18,428 bases of DNA from an uncultured Eubacteriales bacterium. GTDB lineage: Bacteria > Bacillota > Clostridia > Lachnospirales > Anaerotignaceae. The stretch spans positions 1-18,428 of the forward strand of contig URCD01000045.1 of the NCBI GenBank assembly GCA_900546215.1, given 5' to 3'. Positions 12,335 through 18,428 of this stretch are shown piece by piece. The notes under the pieces were generated by a model. That model did no database searches. It saw nothing but the letters and a program-made list of their open reading frames with translations, and had not been told where the DNA came from. How positions within the stretch are numbered: position 1 is the first letter of the stretch; every line of letters starts with the position of its first letter. A program made the translations under genes and the position numbers.

Positions 12335-12745
12335 ATGACTGATGAGACAAAAGAAGTTCTTGATGTTGTAAAAGATATGTTTCTGGATTTAAAGAAAGAC
12401 ATTAATAGACTTGATACGCGAATAGGTGTATTAGAAAACACCATAGGAAACGTAGATACGCGAATAGGTGTATTAGAAAACACCTTAGGAAGTGTTGATA
12501 CCCGTGTAAATAGAATGGAAAACACCCTAGGAAGTGTTGACACCCGTGTTATTAAAATAGAATCAACCTTGGAAAATGAGACAAATAAGAATATAAAGCT
12601 CTTGGCCGAGGGCTATCAGACTATGACCGAGGATGTACACCAGCTTAAAGACGATATGGAAGTAGTCAAATTTGATGTGGATATTGTAAAAAAGGTAGTT
12701 ACCACACATTCTACTCAAATTAATCAGTTAAAGAAAGCGAAATAA
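12335..12745 (+). CDS. Coiled-coil protein with four 14-residue tandem repeats
   Basis: 136 residues, predicted to be almost wholly coiled coil, with no signal peptide or membrane helix. Residues 27-82 are four 14-residue units, each two heptads long: DTRIGVLENTIGNV, DTRIGVLENTLGSV, DTRVNRMENTLGSV and DTRVIKIESTLENE. The C-terminal part (LLAEGYQTMTEDVHQLKDD and a final VVTTHSTQINQLKK) is like the ends of small Clostridial proteins often found near XRE genes, as far as I recall. GGGGGAT precedes ATG 12335, two bases after the XRE gene, so they are probably cotranscribed. The 3' part from about 12600 has host-like composition, whereas the 5' part is AT-rich. Function unknown; it may be a partner of the regulator. 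Confidence 0.8.
   Translation: MTDETKEVLDVVKDMFLDLKKDINRLDTRIGVLENTIGNVDTRIGVLENTLGSVDTRVNRMENTLGSVDTRVIKIESTLENETNKNIKLLAEGYQTMTEDVHQLKDDMEVVKFDVDIVKKVVTTHSTQINQLKKAK
12413..12580 (+). repeat. Four tandem 42-bp repeats inside the coiled-coil gene
   Basis: Units at 12413-12454, 12455-12496, 12497-12538 and 12539-12580. Units one and two are identical at 38 of 42 bases, including their first 30; the later units are more diverged. The 42-bp period keeps both reading frame and heptad phase. Units one and two each contain a GGTGT/ACACC inverted repeat (12425-12429 with 12438-12442 in the first). Confidence 0.92.
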
Positions 12746-12756
12746 ATTACATAGCT

Positions 12757-12787
12757 AAAAAGGACAGCAGTCATTACTGTCCTTTTT
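12757..12787 (+). terminator. Rho-independent terminator after the coiled-coil gene
   Basis: AAAAAGGACAG (12757-12767) pairs with CTGTCCTTTTT (12777-12787), followed by more T-rich sequence (ATTTTTG). It ends the XRE/coiled-coil operon 11 bases after the stop codon. Confidence 0.87.
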
Positions 12788-12922
12788 ATTTTTGTCTGTT
12801 TCAGTTCAAAAGCAAATTTTAATACCAGGCCGGTTGGTACAAAGTGACGCGGGAGTATTCTTTTGCATTAAAAATGGGTAATATATAGTTATTAGGGACT
12901 ACAAATAAGTTTGGTTTTGTTG

Positions 12923-12928
12923 TATAAT
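12923..12928 (+). promoter_or_regulatory. -10 element for the secreted CuAO-N/PepSY gene
   Basis: A perfect TATAAT lies 30 bases before the start codon. No good -35 is found at normal spacing (TACAAA at 12900-12905 is the nearest), so an activator or an unusual sigma factor may be involved. AAAGGAGGG (12945-12953) is the ribosome binding site. The rest of 12788-12957 shows only an imperfect palindrome, TACCA-N7-TGGTA at 12823-12839. Confidence 0.4.
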
Positions 12929-12957
12929 ATAGGATACACTAATAAAGGAGGGATATC

Positions 12958-13980
12958 ATGAAGAAATTTGTTTGTGCTGTATTAAGTACTGTGATGATTG
13001 TATCGGGTGCGTTTGCAGTAAGCGCCGCCCAAATCATAAGGGAAGATGCGGAGCTTAGGCCTGACATTACAATTGTCATAGACGATGAGACTAGCTATTT
13101 CAGAAGCGCTTCGGGGGATTACATCTATCCCATACTTTTCAATGACACCACATATCTTCCGTTAAGGTCAATCGGCGAGATTATGGGCAAAAACGTAAAC
13201 TGGGACGAGGCGAACAAAACAATAACCTTAAGCGGTGAAAGGGATAATTATAAGAACACGTCAAGACCGTCTACAGAGGATAGGGAGGATATTGAGGTTC
13301 AGGTAAGAAAGGACTTCAAAATCGTTATAGACAATAAGGAGCAGACCTTTAAGGACGCTAAGGGCGGCAGGGTTTATCCAATACTTTATGATGGCTCGAC
13401 ATATCTTCCGCTCAGGGCGATCGGCGAAATTATGGACTGCGACGTTGAGTGGGACGGCGATGACAAAACAGTTACCCTCAATAAGGATTCCCTTACAGTT
13501 ACAGACGCCGATACTTTTGAAAGCAAGGACAACAAGGGCAAGCTTATAAGCGGGCTTGAGGATATTAAGAAAAAAATCCTTGAGGACGCCGGCATTAAAA
13601 AGGGAAGCGTTAAATTTGTCAAGGTTGATAAGGACTATGACGACGGAATATGGAAATACGAAATAGACTTTGTTTACGACGGTAAAGAATATGAGTATGA
13701 GATTGAAGTCGAGACAGGCAAAATACTCAGCAGAAAGACCGAAAAAAGCGACGACGGCTATGATGAGGATGACATCATAAGCGCGGATAAGGCGAGAAGC
13801 ATTGCCGCAAAGGATGCCGGACTTAATGTGGCTGATATAAACCATATAAAGACCGAGCTTGATAGGGATGACGGCGAAACCGTTTATGAAATCGAGTTCA
13901 AGCATAAGGGCTATGAGTACGAATACAAAATAAACGCCGAGACAGGCGCTATTATCAGCAAGGATATTGACAAGGATTAA
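12958..13980 (+). CDS. Secreted protein with two copper-amine-oxidase-N-type repeats and two PepSY domains
   Basis: 340 residues. A signal peptide (MKKFVCAVLSTVMIVSGAFA, cleavage near 24) directs export. Residues 36-92 and 119-175 are two copies of the copper amine oxidase N-terminal-like domain, sharing YPILFNDTTYLPLRSIGEIM and YPILYDGSTYLPLRAIGEIM, each ending in W...KTxTL. In Firmicutes this fold is common in surface and cell-wall proteins without any oxidase domain, and none is present here. Residues 199-260 and 273-337 are two PepSY domains (YEYEIEVETGKILS; YEYKINAETGAIIS), which in other proteins inhibit peptidases or sense extracellular conditions. It has no anchor after the signal peptide, so it is likely secreted or wall-associated. 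Monocistronic between two terminators. Function is not established. Confidence 0.88.
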   Translation: MKKFVCAVLSTVMIVSGAFAVSAAQIIREDAELRPDITIVIDDETSYFRSASGDYIYPILFNDTTYLPLRSIGEIMGKNVNWDEANKTITLSGERDNYKNTSRPSTEDREDIEVQVRKDFKIVIDNKEQTFKDAKGGRVYPILYDGSTYLPLRAIGEIMDCDVEWDGDDKTVTLNKDSLTVTDADTFESKDNKGKLISGLEDIKKKILEDAGIKKGSVKFVKVDKDYDDGIWKYEIDFVYDGKEYEYEIEVETGKILSRKTEKSDDGYDEDDIISADKARSIAAKDAGLNVADINHIKTELDRDDGETVYEIEFKHKGYEYEYKINAETGAIISKDIDKD

Positions 13981-13995
13981 TTCCTTGCACTTCAG

Positions 13996-14027
13996 AGGGA
14001 CCTGTGTTGTTATACAGGCCCCTTTTT
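13996..14027 (+). terminator. Rho-independent terminator of the CuAO-N/PepSY gene
   Basis: AGGG-a-CCTGT (13996-14005) pairs with ACAGG-c-CCCT (14014-14023), with one internal mismatch, and TTTTT follows to 14027. It lies 15 bases after the stop codon. Confidence 0.82.
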
Positions 14028-14049
14028 AAGCTTACTGGCTTCGTTTTTC

Positions 14050-14078
14050 TTGCAAAAAGCCCTGTGATTATTTATACT
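14050..14078 (+). promoter_or_regulatory. Promoter of the yhbY-nadD-yqeK operon
   Basis: TTGCAA (14050-14055) and TATACT (14073-14078) are separated by 17 bp, 32 bases before the yhbY start. It directly follows the previous terminator, so it is a likely operon promoter. Confidence 0.65.
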
Positions 14079-14109
14079 ATTTGTGTATTAAGATAAAAAG
14101 GAGAAAACT

Positions 14110-14412
14110 ATGTTAACAAGCAAGCAGAGAGCATTTTTAAGAGGTATGGCAAATACCCTTGACCCCATTTTCCATGTCGGCAAGGCCGGTGTTACGCCGG
14201 AGCTTACACAGGCTGTGGACAGCGCCTTAGAGGCAAGGGAGATAATAAAGGCCAATATTTTGGATAACTGCCTTATGGATACAAGGGATGCGGCGCAGAT
14301 AATAGCCGAAAGGACGCATGCCGATGTTGTCCAGGTTATCGGCAACAGGTTTGTGCTTTACAGGCCGGCGAAAAAACCGGTTATAGAGCTTCCAAAGGCT
14401 AAAAAGGACTGA
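14110..14412 (+). CDS. yhbY: YhbY-family (CRM domain) RNA-binding protein
   Basis: 100 residues forming a single CRS1-YhbY (CRM) domain. LTSKQRAFLRGMANTLDPIF opens the fold; the GxxG-type loop is in HVGKAGVTPE; helix EIIKANIL and a final strand with VVQVIGNRFVLYRP complete it. Family members associate with pre-50S ribosomal particles. AAGGAGA (14098-14104) precedes ATG 14110. It usually lies next to obg, and here an accessory block separates the two. Six bases separate it from nadD. Confidence 0.94.
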   Translation: MLTSKQRAFLRGMANTLDPIFHVGKAGVTPELTQAVDSALEAREIIKANILDNCLMDTRDAAQIIAERTHADVVQVIGNRFVLYRPAKKPVIELPKAKKD

Positions 14413-14418
14413 TAGGAA

Positions 14419-15060
14419 ATGGCGGATTTTGATTTCAGGCTCTGCAGGAAAATAGCCATAATGGGAGGCGCCTTTGACCCCATACATTATGGCCATCTTG
14501 TTACAGCGCAGGCCGTGTATGATAATTTTGACGTTGACAGGGTTGTTATAATGCCCCTTGGCGACGCGCCCCATAAGGAAATGAACGGAGCTGCAGCCGC
14601 ACAGCGCTACGAAATGGCAGAGGCGGCTGTAAAGGATAATCCGGCCTTTGCGGTTTCTCCGATGGAGGTAAACAGGGCGGGAAAAACCTATACGGTTGAC
14701 ACAATATCCGAGATTAAAAGAATAAACCCCGCCTTGACCATTTACTTTGTCATGGGCGCTGACGAGATACAGGCTATAGAAACATGGCGGCAGCCTGAAA
14801 GACTGCTGAAGCTTTGCTCAATAATAGCTGTGACGCGCCCGGGATTTGATGCTGCGCATATTAAGCGGACAATAGACAGGGTTAAGGGGAAGTACGGCTG
14901 CGACATATATTTTTTGGAGGTTCCGTCCCTTGACATTTCCTCAACGGATTTGAGGGAAAGAATAAAGGAGGGCAGGGCGGTTAAATACCTGATGCCGGAC
15001 GAAGCCGAAAAATATATTGACGAACATGATTTATACAAAGAAGGTAATGACAATGCTTGA
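14419..15060 (+). CDS. nadD: Nicotinate-nucleotide adenylyltransferase NadD
   Basis: A 213-residue nucleotidyltransferase that joins nicotinate mononucleotide and ATP to give deamido-NAD, near the end of NAD synthesis. Signatures are GGAFDPIHYGHLVTAQ (16-31, carrying the HxGH motif), MPLGDAPHKE, FVMGADEIQAIETWRQPERL and the ISSTxxR motif as DISSTDLRERI. The start at ATG 14419 has only a modest ribosome binding site (AAAAGG 14402-14407, inside yhbY), so coupling to yhbY translation is likely. Its last eight bases overlap the yqeK start chosen here. The nadD-yqeK pair is standard in Firmicutes. Confidence 0.96.
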   Translation: MADFDFRLCRKIAIMGGAFDPIHYGHLVTAQAVYDNFDVDRVVIMPLGDAPHKEMNGAAAAQRYEMAEAAVKDNPAFAVSPMEVNRAGKTYTVDTISEIKRINPALTIYFVMGADEIQAIETWRQPERLLKLCSIIAVTRPGFDAAHIKRTIDRVKGKYGCDIYFLEVPSLDISSTDLRERIKEGRAVKYLMPDEAEKYIDEHDLYKEGNDNA

Positions 15061-15622
15061 TACTGAAACAATAAAGGCAAAGCTCCAGTCTGCGCTGTCA
15101 ATTGAGAGATATATACACACTCTCGGCGTTGCGGACGAGGCCATGAAGCTTGCTGCCAGATACGGCGGTGAGGAGCTGGTTAAAAAAGCGGAAACAGCGG
15201 GGCTTCTCCATGACTGCGCCAAGGATTATCCCAAGGATATGAAGCTGCGTTTCTGTAAGGAATACCACGTTCCCCTAGACGATATAATGAAAAAGCAGGT
15301 TGACCTTGTTCACCCGTTTTTGGGGGCGGAGGTAGCTAAAAGGGAATACGGCGTCAGTGACAGTGAAATCCTTGAGGCTATAAAGTGGCATACAACGGGC
15401 AAAAGAGATATGTCCACACTGGATAAAATTATTTTTATAGCTGACTATATTGAGCCGGGCAGGGAAAGCTTCGACGGCCTTGAAAAGGCCCGTGAGCTTG
15501 CTTATGAGGATTTGGATAAGGCAATGGCCTATATTCTGGAAAGCACCATTCAGTATGTTAAGGATAGGAATAGGGCGCTTCACCCGTATTCAGTCCAGGC
15601 GCTGGAGTATTATAAACAGTAA
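15053..15622 (+). CDS. yqeK: HD-domain Ap4A hydrolase YqeK
   Basis: 189 residues of the YqeK family, metal-dependent symmetrical hydrolases of diadenosine tetraphosphate. HD-domain residues are visible: His22 (YIHTLGVADEA), His53-Asp54 (GLLHDCAKDYP), the HPFLGAEVAKREYG segment, KWHTTG and ADYIEPGR. I chose ATG 15053 because AAAGAAGG (15037-15044) is eight bases upstream; ATG 15047 is possible, and starts from 15017 would come before that site. It overlaps the nadD end. Older annotations call the family a NAD metabolism hydrolase because of this neighbour. Confidence 0.94.
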   Translation: MLDTETIKAKLQSALSIERYIHTLGVADEAMKLAARYGGEELVKKAETAGLLHDCAKDYPKDMKLRFCKEYHVPLDDIMKKQVDLVHPFLGAEVAKREYGVSDSEILEAIKWHTTGKRDMSTLDKIIFIADYIEPGRESFDGLEKARELAYEDLDKAMAYILESTIQYVKDRNRALHPYSVQALEYYKQ

Positions 15623-15642
15623 AGCCGCCGGGAGGTGAGCTG

Positions 15643-16548
15643 ATGAAAAAATATTTTCATTCTATAGTTACGGCTGTTTTGTGCGTAGCCGTAGGGATAT
15701 GCATGCTTGAGATATACAGCCTCAAAAACCAGCTTAACGAATTAAATACTAAGTCACTTAACCGGGCAGGAGGAATTTATAACCGTCTGGACAGCCTGCA
15801 TGACGATATTCAGGAGCTGATTGACGAGCAGGATAATCTTATTTCAGAAGACAGCTATAAATACAGAAATACAGACGTCTCAAAGGGTACCGTTGAGCTT
15901 GTATGCGAAATATCCCCAAAGCGTATCGTGCCGGAGGGCTCACAGGCAATTCTGATGCTTTCAGGGGAAGAGTATTTAATGGAAACTGACGGGAATAAAT
16001 ATACCATGACTGCCGAAATTCCATTATTTGAGGACAGCCTTGACAATAAGGTTGTATTTAAAAAAGGGGACTCGCAGATGACACAGACGCTGGAGTGGAA
16101 GCTTTATCCGAGACAGGAGGCTGTGCCGTCGCTTACGGCGGATTTCAGCGGTTCACTGTTTTTAAGCGGAGATACGCTGCGTCTTAAGGGACGCCTGGAG
16201 ATACTTCTTGAGTGCATTGGAGTGGCCGATGTTGAGGTCGAGAGCGTAAGGCTTATAGAACTGGCAAACGGCAAGGAGATTAACGGAATAAGGGGCTTTT
16301 CCCGCGGCACTACAATAGGAAACCAGTATTACAGCCAGAATTACAGCCTTGATGCAAGCTTTGACGCACCGGGCTGCAAAACCTATGAGATTATTGCCGA
16401 AGTAATTGATACTGACGGCGTAAAGTATATATGTCCCGCTGTAAAATGGGTTAAGGATGGACTGGCGTTTAATCAGGACAGCGCTTATCAGACGGGATAT
16501 GAGATATATAAAAACGGAAGTATAATATATAAATCAGAAAGCTTATAA
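15643..16548 (+). CDS. Membrane-anchored extracytoplasmic protein, unrecognised
   Basis: 301 residues that I do not recognise as a known family. One N-terminal hydrophobic segment (about 7-26, IVTAVLCVAVGICMLEI) is preceded by basic residues, so it should be an uncleaved signal anchor. A short coiled coil follows (27-70, LKNQLNELNTKS and RLDSLHDDIQELIDEQDNL). The rest (about 75-300) is rich in alternating beta-strand patterns, such as GTVELVCEISPKRIVPEGSQ and TYEIIAEVIDTDGVKYICP, suggesting one or two immunoglobulin-like sandwiches outside the cell. GGAGGTGA (15630-15637) precedes ATG 15643, and rsfS starts 11 bases after it, so it belongs to this operon. In many Firmicutes this slot holds a LytR-CpsA-Psr protein, but the LCP catalytic motifs are absent. 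Confidence 0.75.
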   Translation: MKKYFHSIVTAVLCVAVGICMLEIYSLKNQLNELNTKSLNRAGGIYNRLDSLHDDIQELIDEQDNLISEDSYKYRNTDVSKGTVELVCEISPKRIVPEGSQAILMLSGEEYLMETDGNKYTMTAEIPLFEDSLDNKVVFKKGDSQMTQTLEWKLYPRQEAVPSLTADFSGSLFLSGDTLRLKGRLEILLECIGVADVEVESVRLIELANGKEINGIRGFSRGTTIGNQYYSQNYSLDASFDAPGCKTYEIIAEVIDTDGVKYICPAVKWVKDGLAFNQDSAYQTGYEIYKNGSIIYKSESL

Positions 16549-16559
16549 GGAGGAAATAT

Positions 16560-16910
16560 ATGAACGAAGCAATTCATCAGGAAGCGTTTGAAATGGCAAG
16601 CATAGCTAAGGAAGCACTTGAGGATAAAAAGGGCGAGGACATAAAAATTCTTGACCTTAAGGGTCTGAGCAATATAGCCGATTATTTTGTTATCGGCAGC
16701 GGAAGCAATCCAAACCAGATAAGGGCAATGGCCGACAATGTAAATGAAAAGCTTTTCAAGGCCGGCTTTAAGCTTCACCATTCCGAAGGGTATTCGGGAG
16801 GCGTTTGGATACTTCTTGACTACGGCAGTCTTATTGTCCATGTGTTTGACAAGGAGCAGAGAGGCTTCTATTCTCTTGAGAGAATTTGGGGAGACGCCAA
16901 GGAATGTTGA
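16560..16910 (+). CDS. rsfS: Ribosomal silencing factor RsfS
   Basis: 116 residues of the RsfS/YbeB (Iojap) family, which binds ribosomal protein L14 and blocks joining of the subunits when nutrients are scarce. The family core is present: DIKILDLKGLSNIADYFVI, a GSGSNPNQIRAMADNV segment, HHSEGY, WILLDYGSLIVHVFDKEQRG and FYSLERIWGDA. AAGGAGGA (16549-16556) precedes ATG 16560. It is the last gene of the yhbY operon, and its stop codon lies in the -35 box of the aspS promoter. Confidence 0.97.
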   Translation: MNEAIHQEAFEMASIAKEALEDKKGEDIKILDLKGLSNIADYFVIGSGSNPNQIRAMADNVNEKLFKAGFKLHHSEGYSGGVWILLDYGSLIVHVFDKEQRGFYSLERIWGDAKEC

Positions 16911-16935
16911 GATTTTTGTAAAACAGTGGTATTAT
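16907..16935 (+). promoter_or_regulatory. Promoter of aspS, overlapping the rsfS stop codon
   Basis: TTGAGA (16907-16912) and TATTAT (16930-16935) are 17 bp apart, each 5/6 to consensus. The rsfS stop TGA (16908-16910) is part of the -35 box. The leader to the aspS start is only about 30 bases. Confidence 0.68.
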
Positions 16936-16970
16936 AAAATATAATATTTGGTTTAAGGAGATTTTTTAAA

Positions 16971-18428
16971 ATGGGAGAAGCAATGACCGGCTTGAAAAGA
17001 AGCCATATGTGCTGCGACGTAAGCGAGGCGCTTATAGGCAGCGAAGTTACTGTAATGGGCTGGGTACAGAGAAGACGTGACCTCGGCCAGCTTATATTTA
17101 TCGCTTTGAGGGACAGGACAGGTATCGTTCAGGCTGTTGTGGACGGCAACAACGCCGATAAGGATTTATTCAGCAGGGCGGAGACAATAAGAAGCGAATT
17201 TGTCGTGGCCGTGAAGGGCGTGGTAGCTGCCAGGACAGAGGGAAACGTCAATAAAAACATGAAAACCGGCGCAATAGAGATTATTGCTTCTGAACTTAGA
17301 ATACTTTCCGAAAGCGAGACGACTCCTTTCCAGGTTGAGGATGAAATCACGGTTAAGGACGATTTAAGGCTTAAATACAGATATATTGATTTAAGACGTC
17401 CCAGCCAGCTTAAAAATATGATAATGAGGCATAAAACTGCTCAGGTAATCAGGAACTTCCTTTCAAATGAGGGCTTCCTTGAAATTGAGACGCCTATACT
17501 TGGCAAGAGCACTCCTGAGGGCGCAAGGGATTACCTTGTTCCAAGCCGTGTACACCCCGGCAATTTCTTTGGGCTGCCCCAGTCGCCACAGCTTTATAAG
17601 CAGCTGCTTATGGTTTCTGGCATGGACAGATACTATCAGATTGCCAAATGCTTCCGTGACGAGGATTTAAGGGCTGACCGACAGCCTGAGTTTACACAGG
17701 TGGATATGGAGCTTTCGTTTGTTGATGTGGATGACATTATAGACATCAACGAGAGGCTTATTAAAACTGTGTTTAAGGAAATACTTGGCGTGGACGTTCC
17801 TATTCCCATGCAGAGAATGAAATATAAGGACGCTATGGAGCGCTATGGCTCGGACAAGCCCGACGTGCGCTTTACAATGGAGCTTAACGATATTACTGAA
17901 ATAGTTAAGGACAGCGAGTTTGTCGTGTTTAAAAACGCGGTGGAGGCAGGCGGAAGCGTAAGGGCTATTAACGCCGAGGGCTGCGCTCACTATCCAAGAA
18001 AGCAGATAGACTCCCTTGTGGAATTTGTTAAGACCTACAGGGCAAAGGGCCTTGCGTGGATTGTTGTAAACGATGACGGCACACTGAAATCACAGATAGC
18101 TAAATTCTTTAGTCCCGAAAAGCTTCAGGAGATTGTTGATGCAATGAAGGGCAAGCCCGGAGACCTTATACTTATCTGCGCTGACCAGGATAAGGTTGTT
18201 TTTGACTCCCTTGGAGCGCTCAGATGTGAGATTGCGAGAAGACAGGGGCTTACAAAGCCTGATGATTACAGATTTCTTTGGGTGACGGAATTCCCTATGT
18301 TCGAGTATGATGAGGAAGAGCAGAGATATGTTGCGGAGCACCATCCGTTCACGTCCCCTATGGACGAGGACCTTCCACTGCTTGACACAGACCCTTCAAA
18401 GGTAAGAGCAAAGGCATACGATATGGTC
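16971..18428 (+). CDS. aspS: Aspartyl-tRNA synthetase, 5' part (gene runs off the window)
   Basis: A class II synthetase that charges tRNA-Asp. The first 486 codons are present and open to the window end; the family usually has about 590 residues. AAGGAG (16955-16960) precedes ATG 16971. An OB-fold anticodon-binding domain comes first (VTVMGWVQRRRDLGQLIFIA), then motif 1 and the catalytic core with YIDLRRP, FLEIETPILGKSTPEGARDY, PQSPQLYKQLLM and motif 2 RYYQIAKCFRDEDLRADRQP. The bacterial-type GAD insertion lies about 290-400. Motif 3 is beyond the end. The sequence does not settle whether it is strictly Asp-specific or also charges tRNA-Asn. The ORF has no stop within the window, so the end is arbitrary. 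Confidence 0.97.
   Translation, partial: MGEAMTGLKRSHMCCDVSEALIGSEVTVMGWVQRRRDLGQLIFIALRDRTGIVQAVVDGNNADKDLFSRAETIRSEFVVAVKGVVAARTEGNVNKNMKTGAIEIIASELRILSESETTPFQVEDEITVKDDLRLKYRYIDLRRPSQLKNMIMRHKTAQVIRNFLSNEGFLEIETPILGKSTPEGARDYLVPSRVHPGNFFGLPQSPQLYKQLLMVSGMDRYYQIAKCFRDEDLRADRQPEFTQVDMELSFVDVDDIIDINERLIKTVFKEILGVDVPIPMQRMKYKDAMERYGSDKPDVRFTMELNDITEIVKDSEFVVFKNAVEAGGSVRAINAEGCAHYPRKQIDSLVEFVKTYRAKGLAWIVVNDDGTLKSQIAKFFSPEKLQEIVDAMKGKPGDLILICADQDKVVFDSLGALRCEIARRQGLTKPDDYRFLWVTEFPMFEYDEEEQRYVAEHHPFTSPMDEDLPLLDTDPSKVRAKAYDMV

Noticed and set aside
12823..12839. TACCA-N7-TGGTA palindrome upstream of the secreted protein
   Set aside because: It is short, isolated and nearly 90 bases from the -10 element, so I do not claim an operator.
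13261..13905. 214-codon minus-strand frame inside the CuAO-N/PepSY gene
   Set aside because: The plus strand has clear domains, a signal peptide and a strong ribosome binding site; the minus frame has none of these.
10850..13980. A prophage or integrated element between obg and yhbY
   Set aside because: There is no integrase, transposase, phage structural gene, tRNA target or flanking direct repeat that I can see; only the gene-order break and AT-rich patch suggest transfer.
16936..16970. A T-box leader before aspS
   Set aside because: The leader from the predicted promoter is only about 30 bases, far too short for a T-box.

Overview
The window reads as a stretch of chromosome from an anaerobic Firmicute, most likely class Clostridia. 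The basis is gene content and order: ftsK, rimO-pgsA-cinA, recA-recX, then rplU-prp-rpmA-obg and yhbY-nadD-yqeK-(unknown)-rsfS, followed by aspS. Strong GGAGG-type ribosome binding sites, frequent AGG/AGA arginine and ATA isoleucine codons, an L27 with a cleavable N-terminal extension and its protease Prp all agree. Genus cannot be told from the sequence alone.

Layout. Positions 1-386 hold the 3' end of ftsK. A promoter and a hairpin leader then precede rimO (524-1864), pgsA (1864-2397) and cinA (start placed at 2413), which are tightly packed. A promoter hidden in the end of cinA, with a LexA-type box just downstream, drives recA (start placed at GTG 3707) and recX. A terminator overlaps a promoter for a 901-residue TPR protein (5586-8291). 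A strong promoter and a structured leader precede rplU-prp-rpmA, which ends in a 14-bp perfect terminator. obg follows.

Between obg and yhbY, genes that are often adjacent in Firmicutes, lies an accessory block (10850-13980). It contains: a minus-strand fusion of a YpsA/SLOG-type nucleotide-binding-like domain to an XRE helix-turn-helix; a very AT-rich divergent spacer with several GTAT/ATAC inverted repeats; a small XRE regulator; a coiled-coil protein made from four 42-bp tandem repeats; and a secreted protein with two copper-amine-oxidase-N-type repeats and two PepSY domains. This is the least ordinary part of the window.

The final part is a translation, NAD and Ap4A-turnover operon: yhbY, nadD, yqeK, an unrecognised membrane-anchored protein and rsfS. 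A separate promoter overlapping the rsfS stop codon precedes aspS, which runs off the window end. The core genes cover chromosome segregation, ribosome maturation, membrane lipid synthesis, recombination and ribosome assembly. No tRNA, rRNA, CRISPR array, transposase or integrase was seen.
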